A stretch of 64,000 bases of DNA from the NCBI RefSeq assembly GCF_050948175.1, contig NC_135206.1, forward strand, positions 3,811,670-3,875,669. Reading direction: 5' to 3'. Positions within the stretch are counted from its first letter, which is position 1; every line of letters starts with the position of its first letter. The stretch comes from Xylocopa sonorina. Taxonomy: Eukaryota; Arthropoda; Insecta; Hymenoptera; Apidae. Position numbers and translations under genes: made by a program. The notes below the pieces were generated by a model, which worked only from the letters and a program-made list of their open reading frames with translations, was not told the DNA's origin and made no database searches. Positions 25,564-38,361 of this stretch are shown in pieces.

Positions 25564-28500
25564 AGGGATGACGAGTGACCAGGGTGGCGCTGCTCGTCGA
25601 GGATCGCTGCAACCTCGCTGGCTCGCAACCGCGCGATTACACGTGCGAAAAGATCGCGACAAGGTTATTAAGAACGATAATATCAGGTCTCGACTGGCAT
25701 TTGCATACCGCGGCGATCAGACGAGCCACGCCAATGTCGTGGCTCGTAACGATCCGAGGATCGTTCTATGGGGTGTTCACGCGACTGAAAAATCTGCTGC
25801 GAATATAGTACGCGACAAAAGTTTCTCGATTCCGATCTGAAACGACGACGAAGCGTCTGAGACGCGAAGCTTTCGAGCTTTCTTCAGGAATATCCAAAGT
25901 GCTCGATCTCAGCTCGAAACGAGTACTTGGAAAAAGAGGGGAAGAGAAGTTAACCGATCCTGCGCGCTGGAGCAACTGTTCATTATGCAAATACACGGTA
26001 TTCGGTGTTTCAGTTTGGCAAGCAAGTAATCAGCGCAAGTTTCGAAGATTGATTGACCCGCGGGACGTGCGTTGCATCAGGCTTCGCGTGTATCGCTCGT
26101 TCCTTGTAATACGCGTGAAAAGAGGACGAGTCGCGTGTGATTGAAACGAGTAACGGTCGTACAAATTGCTTACAATGTAGAGAGTAATCTGTGCACGCGG
26201 TTGCATATAAACGGGTGGATCAATGCGGTGGACACGGGGAGGTAATTATCGCGGCGATAAAAGGTCGAGAGCTGGACCATCCTCGAAATTGGCCCATAAA
26301 TTCCACCGGAAATCAGTCGAATATCTGCATAATGACGCCTGAGAACGCTCGAAAATTACAAGGGCCGCGTATTAAGCGGTTCTCGTCCACGCGGAAGAGT
26401 AATGCGCTCCCCTTGTGACCATTGGTCGTTTCGTTTTACGTCGTCCGCGTCGAACGACGTGTGCTTGCTCGCGAATTTACGAACAGAGCCTCGAAACACT
26501 TTTTCCACCTTTTTCATAGGTTCTTAACTTATGTCTCAATTTTACGTCCCACCTTTCACGTCGATTAACGTCTCTATAATTACATACGAGACTCGGCAAG
26601 AAGAGGCTCAAGTGGAGAACGATTTAATTTTGGAAAAGGCAAACAACTGATGCGCGCGACAATTCGATTGCTTTTGCTGTCACGTTTCGAAAGCACTCGA
26701 CGATTTTTAACATCGCGTCCAATTTGAATGCAGAAGAGATCGAAAATATCGCTCGACATTTCACGAATTCCTCTTCTTTCCACGTTTCTCACCACTTTCG
26801 ATGGAAACAGATGTACAGTCGTTAGTTAGTGCCTCGAATTTTTAGTTTCTGCGAACCCAGTTAATTCCACTCGACTGATTAATCAAAAGCTTCCGCGTTA
26901 ACGAACGCGTCGACCGTCGAAACGGATGGCGAAGAAATGACGCGGCCTTGACGGGACAAAAGCTGGCGTCATTGCCTTCCAAGTATCATTGGCGCCGACA
27001 GATTCATTGGCTCAATTGAAACCGAATCGATCGCACTGCGCCAGCCAATTACACATTCACCCATTCATTAGAACGCGCAAGGTCGATCATCGACCGCGTG
27101 CACGATTTATTTCGATAGAAAATTACAACCCACCACTTTCGAGTCGATCAACGAGGCTTCTGATCGAGAAAAATCGTCCGCAGCCGCGAGCTCGATCGGA
27201 TTTTTAGCCAGTAAATTTTATCGATCGTTAACGATACTCTTCTCATTTTAACGCTCGCGAATTGAGATCGCTCGAGTAACGTTGCTTTAGAAACTCGCGT
27301 CCGGAAGCGGATTTCTTGTCTCCTGCTCGCATCGAATCAAAAGAAAAAGCTATGCAATTTGCGAGGGGAACGACCTGGTAAAAATAAATGTAGAAAACAC
27401 TCGATTATGATTCTTCTCGCCAGCGATTTCAACTGACTTTTCAGCGGAGTTTCATATCGCGAATCCGTGGTTCGAAGGAAATTCTGAATTATCATTTTTC
27501 GTAGAAAGTTTCTCGTTGGTGCGCGACTGCGTTGCTTTACGTTTCCTATTCGTATCGGGGAGAAAAAAATCGATAACAGATTTGGCGCGTTCCTTTCCTC
27601 TTTTTCTTTTTTTGTTAATTTAGAAAGAGATAGTTTTGTTCCACGCGAGAATCGAAGGCATTCAAATTAAAGTCCAGCGAGATTCGAGCGTAGAAAGCGG
27701 GCGAGCGTTCAATTTGCAGCGGCGGTTGTATAATTTATTCGAGCAATAATTAATACTTAGCGGTAACGAATACTGTACCGCGTGATATAATTCATAGCCA
27801 GTAGTAAACGCTGAGGTGTATGAAATTAAAAATCCTGATTTTGCTAACAGCCATAACGGTATGCTTAGTCGGTATGAAAAATATGCAATTTCACAGTCGC
27901 AGGATAATCTGGCCGATCTAGGAGGAAGCAAAAAATCTGCGAGAGCGCGCTGTAAAATTGAAAGGATCGCTGATCGAATTTAAAATGCGACCATGGCGAA
28001 AAATTAAATTTATTCTCCACTTTTTACGCGAATTATTGTACGTTAATATTGGTAGCATTGTAGCGTGAAAATTAAACGTGAAAGGGGACTTTTCTACTTA
28101 TTGAACGTGAGATTCTCGAACGTCTGCCTGTACCACTCCCAGTTTGAAACGTTCTGTAGAAGCTAGGCGCATGAAAACGTAGGCAGCACCTAACGCACTT
28201 ATACGAACCGGACAACCTTGCCCGCGAAGTATCATTTCCATGAATACCATCGTGTCCATATGCCTACAGGCCGTGGATTAGTGAACGAAATAAAGACGAG
28301 GGGGGAAGACGAGAGGCGGTGTACAGTGTTCGCGTGATATTTCGCGGGAATTTATTCGTTTTCACCCACTGATAAGTAACCGTGGCTTCAGAAACCCGCC
28401 ACGGCGGTTTTTTTCAACTTTCCTTTCGCACGGAACGACCGCGACGCTTCTACGTGCCTACATTACCGATCAAAAGTTTCGCGTCACCTATCGCGTGGTA

Positions 28501-29253
28501 TCGTCTTCCATAAAGTCCTCGTTTAATCACGACGGATCGTCCGCGATGATCACGAATCGTGGAGGAAGAGAAGAGGCTAAACGAAATTGCTGTCTCCGTT
28601 TACATTTCGACACGAAAGGTTCGACTCGAGGTGATATCGTATTCTTTCATTCGAAATTGCGAATTTTTGAGTTTGTCAACGTTCTGAAAGGGTGCGGTTA
28701 TTTTTCAACCCTGAAAATCGCCCACGAATCGAGCGAAAATCCATTTAAATGTCGTTGTTGGAACGAGACGGATGCTACAGCTTCGATGAATTCACTGCGA
28801 GGTTATTATTAATCGAAAAATTCAATTAATCCCGAAAGTTCGTTACCCCTGGCTGTCTCTGGTCAATTAATTCCACGCGCGCATAGAAATCGAGCGCTTT
28901 CGAACATAAACTCGATCCTCCCGGCGACGTACAACTCGCCAGAGCGAGTTGAGAAACACGCGACGCGAAGCGTGCGCTCTCGTTCTGCCCGCGCGGAAAA
29001 GTTTCACCGAGTGAAACCGCCTGACGGCCTCTTCGCCTTCCTGGCCGAGCATCGACGCCCTCGTTAGATCAATTTGCCAACGCACGGCACCCACAAACCG
29101 GCCGTCACTTCCATCGCGGACAAATCGACGCGGTGTGGGCCGCGCGCGATGAATAAACAGGAAATTAGAAACGTATTCCAAGCGACCCCCGACTACCACG
29201 CCATTTACCTCCATTGGAAAATTACCCTCGCGAAATTAGCCGAATGGACCGCG
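25564..29253. other. Gene-free DNA
   Basis: No exon found. The stretch 29060-29250 has many ATTA-type words (GGAAATTAGAAACG, CGAAATTAGCC) just before the tandem duplication, and could be regulatory; this is only an impression. Confidence 0.5.
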
Positions 29254-29730
29254 AACAATAATTGATTCGAAGCCTCGGTCAATGGACAACGCTTCCGGAT
29301 AACTCTGACAACTGGATTCAGCTTCCGTAATCTGATTTGTCTCGACAGAGGCGCTGAAATTTAAGTATTTTGGCTAAGAAAATCGTTGGCTCGTTGTCCA
29401 CGTCTCTGCTAATGTCTTCTACGATTTCTACCTTAATTCAGCTAGCTTGAAATTTCTACCTTAATTCAGTTGGCTCAATATTTTATTAACGCGAACCTGT
29501 TCAGTTCTTTTGGACAATAATTGATTCGAAGCCTCAGTCAATGAACAACGCTTCCAGATAAGCCTGTCAACTGAATTCAGCTTCCGTAATCTGATTTATT
29601 TCGACAGAGTCGCTGAAATTGAAGTTATTCGGCTAAGAAAATCGTCGATTCGTTGTCCTCCTCTACAATTTCTACCTTAATTCAGCTGCCTCGATATTTT
29701 ATTAACGCGAACCTGTTCCGTTCTTTTAAT
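29254..29730. repeat. Tandem duplication, unit about 220-260 bp
   Basis: AACAATAATTGATTCGAAGC at 29254 and a near-identical start at 29513. Both copies contain CAGCTTCCGTAATCTGATTT, TTTCTACCTTAATTCAG and TATTTTATTAACGCGAACCT; the first copy has an extra internal TTTCTACCTTAATTCAG segment. Confidence 0.88.
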
Positions 29731-32700
29731 TACACTCGACTCGAGATATTTCCTCGAGCCTGCACGCTACCTCCACCAATTGAAATATCTTTGCCGCTGC
29801 TTTTCGAATGACCCGCATTCAAACTTGTACCGCGTCAAAGGGTAATCCATCGATCTCGAGATTTATTAGAATATCCCAGGACAGATATGTAAAGAGCAGG
29901 GACGTAATTACGTGGCAAACAGGCTCGCAAATCCTTGGGATGCGCAAGCTCGGCTGTCTTAACGTCGACCAGTGGATCCTTGACAAAATGGGGTCTCGTT
30001 CTAATTCCGTCTTAAATTTGATCTACCTTAAGTACCCAGCTGAAGAGCTGGTCGTTATACCCGCAGTGGAAAAAGAATATCGGTCTTGTTCCTCGACGCG
30101 TTCATTAGTATTCCAAGCGGTGGATATCTGGCGTCCCTCTCTCTGTCGCGATCATAATTCCATTTCAGATGGCAAACACCAGCGTTCTTAAAAAGTGCAC
30201 CTCGTGGAAGGCAAAGATTTCGAAGCAAAACCACGATCTTGTCTACTTTCGTGCGCTCACTTTTATTCTCGCATCGATGCGAATCGAGTTAAATCGCAGG
30301 CAACGAATCTGGCGAGGCAACAACACTCACCCAGTGTCCCCGATGTAGTCCAGCATGCGTATCTTCAGCATCTCCGCGGGGTGGTCGCGTGGCAGACGAG
30401 TCCCATACGAGGAGGATCCAACGAGGACCGCGTCGAAGTCGTCTGGCGCGTCGCGAAATCCTCCGCTCGAGCGAGCACCGTCCGCGATCGTCCAAGAACG
30501 CGGTCTAACACGAGGAATCGAACGGTACCACGTCCCCGAAGCCTCGAATCGGACACAAGTTCTACGTGACTCACGTCCCTGACACGTGTGTATGCACTCG
30601 AAGAATAATTTCGATCGCTCGAGGTGCCACGCGAGCTGTGAATCTTCCTTGTCGCTCGTCTTTGCTCAGCCTTGTCCTTCGCGAAGAACACGAACGATTA
30701 TTCGCGTCAGAGACTCGCGAGATGCGAAGAGCAGAGACAGGAAGTTGGGTCACGAGGATCCCTGGCGTCCATGATGTTTCGCGAGTCGTTCAGCTTCGAA
30801 TTGAAATCGCCAAAAGACGAGAAACGAGAGAGTTCGAGGGTTCGAGGCTCGAGAGCGTTAAGCAGAGAGGCTAAATCTTGGAGAAAGAACCAGAGTGATT
30901 CACTTTAAAGGCGTAGATAAAAGCACGCGCATCGAGAACGTTTTCTGAGCGTTATCAGGGACTGGAAGCAGCCTCGACGGACGTAATCGGCTCGCGAGGA
31001 ACAGAGAGAGAGAGAGAGAGAAAAATCTGTACAACCGCCAGACTCTGGCAAGATTTCTATTGCAACATTTACATTCAGCGAATGATCCACTTAAAGGAGT
31101 TGATCGGACAGCGGTGATTTATGCGGGAGCGTTCCGAGAACCGCGGCCTCGAGACATTTCAATTACGTTATCGCGCCAGAAACGGATGCCTCGATCCGCT
31201 GCTGGACACCTGACTATTCGTCGAAATTTTCGCGAGGAAACTGCTCGATTTTCTACCAACACGACTAAAAATACAGTAATCTAGCAACTCTAGAAATTAG
31301 TTTAGCTTATTTCAGAGCAATAACTGAGAGAAATATGGAGATATCAGCTCTCGTTTACTAACAAGAAATTTAATAACTATATCGTGCTCGTATCCGATCG
31401 ATCGCGCGTTAATACGCAAAATAAATAAAAATAGCGGCTGCAATTAACGCGTTTGATAGCTAATCGCTCGATAAATCAGCCAATAAGGCTCAGTACACAG
31501 AGATACTCGAATTGAAATTTAATCAACGTTCGATCTCCTTTGAAATGGGATTACACGTCGCGACTCGTTCTCGATCTTCCTCCAGGAATGACACAATTCC
31601 GATAAAACGCGCCCTCTTATCCCGTTCTCGAGGCAGAGCTTCTCCTGGGATCGTATCCGATCGACGCAACGTCGAACTCGAAACCTGCACCCTTTCCTCT
31701 TTCCCTCGTTAACGAAATAAAAACTTGGTGAAACGCAAACGCGATGAAACGAGCCGCGTTCGACGTCCAAGAAGAAATTGAATTTCAGCCTAAAAGGGGC
31801 TAATGTATGTCAATATATTCAGCCCCCATTTTTCTCTCCCCCTCCGCGAACTGAAGACGAACGATCCGTCTTAAAGCCTCCCCAGCTTATCCGTCTGAAT
31901 ACATATTCCTGATCCTCCTCTCCAGGATAACCTCGAGCTCGAGAGAACCCTCCCCTTCCTCGACGAAGCTTATTCAAATTAACCAGCCGCGGAAGAATAC
32001 AGTTTAATTGCGCGATAGGAAACTTCACGCTCGAAGTTTTGAACAAATAATTAAATTCCCCTTTTCTAGAGAATAGAAGCAAAAAAAGAAAAAAAGAAGG
32101 ACGTTTAGTCGCGTTCTCTCTGGGCTCGCAATTTTCTCCAGGCACGTTTCCACTTGTTTGCTAAAAAGCGCGTACATCCGATTGGCAGCGAGGCGGTCTC
32201 CCGTGGTGTGCTGGTTTAATTAAAACGCGGTCGACCCTCGTGAATACCAGAAATCGCAGGCTGATCGTTTCGAAATCGCTGTGTTTCTTAACCATCGATC
32301 GAAGGGGGTAGGTTCGCAGTTAAAGGACTCGTTACTCGATCTCGCGATGCGTCGATGGTCCCGTTATCGTTCTCGATCGATTAACTCTATCGATGTGTTC
32401 GTTGGCTCGCGTAGCGGACACGGAAGAAGCTTTCTTATCCTTCCTTTTTCTAGGCGAGACTGCGAGGCTCGCATGGCGGCCGATCCCTGCGCTGGGACCA
32501 GCTCTGGAATGGTCTGCGCCCCTTCAGACACGCGGGAAACACTTGCCCCGCGTTTGCATACTCCTCTTCCCGTTTCGCCTTCTTCTCCTTCCCCGTTTTC
32601 CTTTCTCGATTTAATCGGATGCGCGACTAACGCAGCGGCGACGTCCCCGCCGCTCGCATCCCGCCGGAAGTCCGCAAGGCGTACCAGCGACGCTCAGGCA

Positions 32701-34778
32701 CGACGCGTACGCCTTTTTTCCTCGCGCTCGCAGCGTCTCGCGCCTAACCGCGGCATTCGTCCCTTTTTACACGCGCCTCGAGCATTCCGTGACCGCGACA
32801 GATCCGTCCTCCCCTCTGACAGCCTCGACTTCCGATTTACGCGACGATCAGCGCGAGAAAAGGACGCGACAGGACGCCAGGGACCAAGAGGGAAGCTCTG
32901 AGCTTCGCACCTCGCGAATCACGCTCCTCGAAGGGGCACGATTATATCGTTAACGATGCGGTAATTACCGCGAGCCGAGTGACTCGTTACGGTCGCGTGA
33001 AATGCGATTTTTCCAGTCCCGCGGTGGTATCCGCTCGAGTATCTCGCTGCTCTACAGATTAACCTAGTACGCTACATCGGTCGACGCTAATTAGTTGTCG
33101 TTCAAGCAATTACGAGCAACTGGCTGATAACATTGTTCGCCAGCTGGCAGGTCAATTGGCCACGATACGTCGAGGGCTCCATCGTTCTCGTGCGCGTGGA
33201 GGATCCTTCGAATAAGATGCTCTCTCGATCGACAGGTTCGTCCAGCTTCTGATAGTCTTCCACACTCGATCGAAGGTTCGTTCGATCGATGTGCGCCTTC
33301 TCTGCGATCGACGCGATCGTTTCAAGTCGAGTTTATCGGCTCTCGAATACTATCTCGAGCGTTTCCGTCGTTGAAACCGCGTATGCATCGAGCTTCCGCC
33401 TTACTCACTGCCGATTCCTGGATCTTTGTCCGTCGCGCGGAACGATGGAGCCTTCAGAGCCGAGTTTCCACGAATTTCTACCATATCCGTCGAATTACTC
33501 ACGTCTGGTATCTGAATCTTTGTTTACCACTGCGCGAAACGATCGAGGGAACCGCGATTGCTCGAAACCAGTGTCACTGCGCGTCCCTCGCGATTCTACT
33601 CGATCCGCGACAGCTTCCACGATCGTTTCCGGCCAGGCACCGCACACCTGCGCAGACTTCCGTGCCAGCCACTGTATCCATTCCTCGATCTTTGTTTACC
33701 AATCGAAACACGACGATCGAACGTTTCGCTGAAGCTCGCGACAGTTTCTCGCGCGAGCAACACCGATCGACGGTTTCCGGCGGGTCTGCGCGCGACGATC
33801 GATCGATCGACCGTTCCTCGAGATTGACGCGCGAGTCTGCGCTCGATCGGCACGCGCTACTCGACCTGACAACGGATCGAAGCGCCGTAGGACTGTTTTA
33901 GTGCCCGCTCGATGCATCGCCAGTGGCGGTCCCGCTCCCTTCTCTCGATCCTCCGACACGGTGCGCTCTCTTCTCTCTTTTCCGCTCGCCTCCCGTCTGA
34001 CAGAGCCGCAGGCTCGACAGAGGGACACGAAAGTGGGAAAGAGTCGAGAGAGAGAGACACTCTCGAGTGGAGGGAACGCGCGAAACGTGGATCGGTTTAA
34101 CCGCTTGTAAAGGCCCCTCTGCTACCAGCGAGCGTAGACCCGCAGCCACACGCTCGTACGCCTGATGGAAAGTGGATTCGTCGACGAGGGCAATTTGCGA
34201 CGACGATAACCGTCGAAGACGAATCGAGCGCGAAATCTAACGCTCGACGCGAGTGTTACCAGCGATTTAAATCAGAATCGTCGATTAATTACTGTATTGG
34301 AGGATTGTTTGACTTCAGCGAAATTCTGAAAGTCGATTAACCGTTTTTACTGGTTTTCACTATAAATTATACATTTCACGGGCTGCACGAGTCACGCGGA
34401 AGCGGGAGTTTCTAGCGCCTCGTTTCTAGGTGAAAACGAGTAGGGAAAAGCTACTTGTAACAAAAAATTGACGCGTTTAAAGAGCTCTGTTCGTTACATT
34501 TTGTTACTTTAAGTGAAACGTGTCTATCCAACGCGCGATTCTTTCACCCTCAACCCCTTCGCGGTTCTCGTCCGCCATTATCCACCCTCAAAGCGTCACC
34601 TACGCTCTGACTTTCGCCCTGAAGAGAAGGTAAACAGACAAGAGCAGAGGCTCGAAACCCCAGCGAGCAGAAAATACGACTCGATTCAATGGAACGCGAG
34701 TTTTCGCTCCATATTATTCGTTCCTCCTCTTTAACGCAGAAGAAGTGGTACCTACTTTCCGCGTTCCCGCGGGTATCG
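29731..34778. other. Gene-free, CpG-rich DNA
   Basis: 32.3-34.2 kb is very GC- and CpG-rich with long overlapping ORFs on both strands (the longest is 206 codons, 32281-32901). It could be a promoter region or untranslated first exon, but no splice-linked coding sequence is visible. Confidence 0.5.
31003..31021. repeat. GA microsatellite
   Basis: Uninterrupted run of GA dinucleotides after AAC. Confidence 0.9.
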
Positions 34779-35308
34779 GCCAGCCTGGACCCGTACAAGT
34801 ATCGTTCTTTGCGTCTGCCAGTCGAGAGCCCCTGAAAGGGGCCTCTGGCGGAATTATTCAACCTGGAAATTAACGAAGCTCTTGCTCTTCTTCAACTTCT
34901 CTCTAATATCCTTCCATACTCTCTATCTCTCATCCATTTAAAGATATTCGAACGAACCCAATGGGTCAAACAATTGACGGAAGCTCGAAGAATCTGTGCA
35001 TGAAATAACCGCACAAACTGGAACGCATTCCTCATCATCAACAAGGGAAGCCAGCCTGGACTCGTGCAAGTATCGTTCTTTGCGTCTGCCAGTCGAGAGC
35101 CCCTAAAAGAGGCCTCTGACGGAATTATTCAACCTGGAAATTAACGAAACTCTTGCTCTTCTTCAACTTCACTGTAATATCCTTCCATGGCCTTTATCTT
35201 TTGTCCATTTAAAGATGTTCGAGCAAACCCAATGACGGAAGCTCGAAGAATCTGTGTATGAAATAACCACACAAAGTGGAACGCATTCCTCATCGTCAAC
35301 GAGGGAGT
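34779..35308. repeat. Tandem duplication, unit about 265 bp
   Basis: Copies 34779-35048 and 35049-35308 share CAAGTATCGTTCTTTGCGTC, GGAATTATTCAACCTGGAAA and GGAACGCATTCCTCATC. About 90% identical by eye; this is the longest unit and one of the best preserved. Confidence 0.9.
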
Positions 35309-38000
35309 CCACCGCGTCGAAAGAAGCGGTTAACCCCTGACGCGTCCGCGGACACGCGCTACCTCGAGGATTTCGGTTCTCCAGAAATTCATCGCCACAG
35401 GCGACGGTCCTCCTCTTTCAGCCCTCGAGCGGCGGCGATCTTCCTCCTCCTCGGTTTCACCCTTTTTTCTCTCCGCTAGTCCCCTCGCGTCTCGTTCCTG
35501 GGGGGACTCGTGAGACCGTGGGGGCCTGTGGCGTCTGCAGGGGCGACCAACACGGTGGTATCGCATATTTATGGTGGACGCGCGGTACCCACACGGCTCG
35601 CTGCGGAATCTGTACTAACCGCGTCAACGTTCATTGAATATAAATGGCCTGCTCTGCGCGATTAACCATCCCATAACCCCATTGGCTCGACAAGGATCCT
35701 GCCTCTTTCGTTGACGGATCTGACGTCGAGCGGCTCGAAATAATGGTATTTATGCGCGTTGGATGAAAAATTAGCCTCGATGGGAAAGTCTGTCTTTAGT
35801 TCTGTCCTCGATTAGTTTCTGACTGCCATCATCGCGCGACGGCTTCATTTCGGGGCGAGTGCTTCGCGATGGTTTATTTATCGACGTGTAATTTCGTGCG
35901 TTCGAAGATCGCGCGTTTTTTTGGGGCTTCTAGCGGTTGTTCGATGGATTTGGGTGACTCTTCTGTGGATCGTGTCGATGGAAACGTCGCGACGATTGAA
36001 TTAACACTCTGAAATTAGAAATGGAATGTTGCTTCGATGATTACACGGAGAATATTCCGTGGAAGCGTTTCAGGAACCGTCTTATGACCAAAACCAGTCG
36101 ACATCTGGCCACGTCGTCGACGAATTCGAAGAAGAATGCAGCCACCATGCACCGGAGATGCCAAAAGCCATAATCATAAACCCATAAACATCTCGTTCGT
36201 ATTGATCGCGTTGGTATACACTGTAGAACCGAAAGAAATCATCGTGGCTCACATTTTACATTTTATAAAATGTCGAACAACATTAACGCTTGGTAACAAT
36301 CGACCAACACTTTCTCTCGCGAAGCGTCAGTTTTTTACTGCTGGACGAATTAAAAAAAAAGGGTCGAGAGCTAGGAAAATTCGCAGAGGTGTCCACTTTT
36401 TCGAAAACTCACTCCAAATGTAGGACGCGCGTGTAAATGATGCAGAGTGACACGTCGCGTTTCAAAGGGAAACGGTGGCACGCTGGACGCTTCCTGGCGA
36501 ACATTTTTCGGAAACTTCGCGGAACAACGTTTCAGAACAGCGAACTTTTTAATTTTCGTCGATCTGCGTGCGCTGGTTGAACTACTTTCGAGCACTTTTT
36601 CCTGAATTCCACGAAACTGTGGACCAACCATAGAATGTTTCCAATTAATACGCTGCTTCGTTTTACTCTGGCAATAGTGCAAGAAAGAAAAGCGTTGAAA
36701 ATGGAAGAAAAACTTGACTCAGCTTTCTCGAAAGCGACACGACGCGATATTCGTAAAAAAGGATCGTTTCTTTGGAAGATGGCGGTCAAACGGGACCAAG
36801 GAAACCACTGTCCCATCCAGAAACATCGCGATAACCGCGTAATTCAGACAAATGTCCTCGAAATACAATCATTAATAAGGTTTCTTGCGGTCATTAAAAG
36901 AAACCATTAAATTCCATCGTCGCGGGGTAATAAAATTTGCAGCCACTCGCGAGGCAGAGATATTAATCGAAGCCACTTGGTGCCTCATCGGAAAAAAGAT
37001 CGCAGCTGTCGCTAAACCAATAGAAGAACTGACTCAGTCAGTTTCTTTCGAGAAAGGAGATAATTCATGCGGCTCTGTCGCGAAACTCTCTCAACCAGAG
37101 ACGAGTCGAGTTCGTCCGCTGCCAGTTGTAAAATTCATAATGCAATCGAGCATAAAAGCAACGCGATTGTTTAACCGTCGACTAGAACCCTGCACAGGCT
37201 CACAATTACCAACGATCTTCAAATTACTTCTCTGTCGCCCCTTCGATCGCCTCTAAATTCGTCGTAAAAAACAATTCTCTATACACGCGACACGGAAACG
37301 TAAAGAACGAGGTGGTTATCTGAAAGCAGTCGCAATCACTGTGACTGTGTGCATGCGTGCAACGAACAATCGTATCGCTTGGAAGCGTGTCGAAAGTACA
37401 GGAAGTTCTCGAAGCCTTGAAAGTGTTGATAAGTTCGAAAGCCACGGCTACGTCGCCTCGAATCAAGGTAAATACGCGACGAGAACAGCTGAGGAGAGGA
37501 CGTTGGGCAAGCGATGACGATCGAGAACGAGCGTAGGAGAAAGGCTGACTTTCAAACCTCCACGATTTGTCAGAGAACTTTCAAGATTTCGATTGCTTCT
37601 TGGAATCTGAGATCGTCTTGACTTCTGAAAATCCATCGACTAGCTTAAAAGGGACCATCATACTCTCTGAAACATAATTTAGTAACCCAAAATCGTGGTC
37701 GATTAACAAAGTAAACGTATCGCGATCGACGCGTGCAAGCGATGTTACGCGAGATTCAATTATCGCTCGCGTCTCGTTTGCATTTCGCGTTACAAGACCC
37801 CTCGCGGTTGGGATTCTTGTAATTAGTATTTACAGGACACGCGAGGCGTGCGCGATGAGAGGTGTACACCTTGACTCAATCAGAGATCGGAACACGACGA
37901 TACAGGCTGGGTACAGCCGTTTGATTGGAAGTAATGAATCCCTCTCGATGGCGCTAGTTGTTACGCGTCTTCGATGCCTTATTGTTCTTGCAACGAGCTG
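35309..38000. other. Gene-free DNA
   Basis: No exon, RNA gene or long repeat recognised. Confidence 0.55.
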
Positions 38001-38361
38001 CGTGCAAGTCCATCGAGGCTTCCTGTGGTGTGCGAATATTCCCAAAGATTCCATCCACCAGAAATTATTTATTTAAACCCAATACGAATAATTATTTTGC
38101 TATTTGGAAGATCGAGTTGTGCTTTCGTGGAAATTAGTCGATAGAAGGTATTAGTCGATTGGAAAAAAATCGTCTGTGATTCTGCGAGAGTCCATCGAGG
38201 CTTCCCATGGTGCGCGAATATTTCTAAAGACTTCTTCCACCAGAAACTATTTATTTAAAACCAGTACGAATAATTATTTTGCTAATTAGAAGCTTGAGTT
38301 GTGCTTTCATGGAAATTAGTCGATAGAAGGTATTAGTCGATTGGAAAAAATGGTCTGTGAT
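38001..38361. repeat. Tandem duplication, unit about 180 bp
   Basis: Copies share AGTCCATCGAGGCTTCC, ACGAATAATTATTTTGCTA, GGAAATTAGTCGATAGAAGG and TATTAGTCGATTGGAAAAAA. Confidence 0.88.

Noticed and set aside
32281..32901. 206-codon plus-strand ORF
   Set aside because: Very CpG-rich DNA with few stop codons; overlapping ORFs on both strands, Arg/Ser-rich low-complexity translation, no family motif or splice partner.
33289..34149. Cluster of long overlapping ORFs on both strands
   Set aside because: All frames are open for similar lengths, as expected from CpG-rich sequence. Translations are Arg/Ser-rich and share no known domain.
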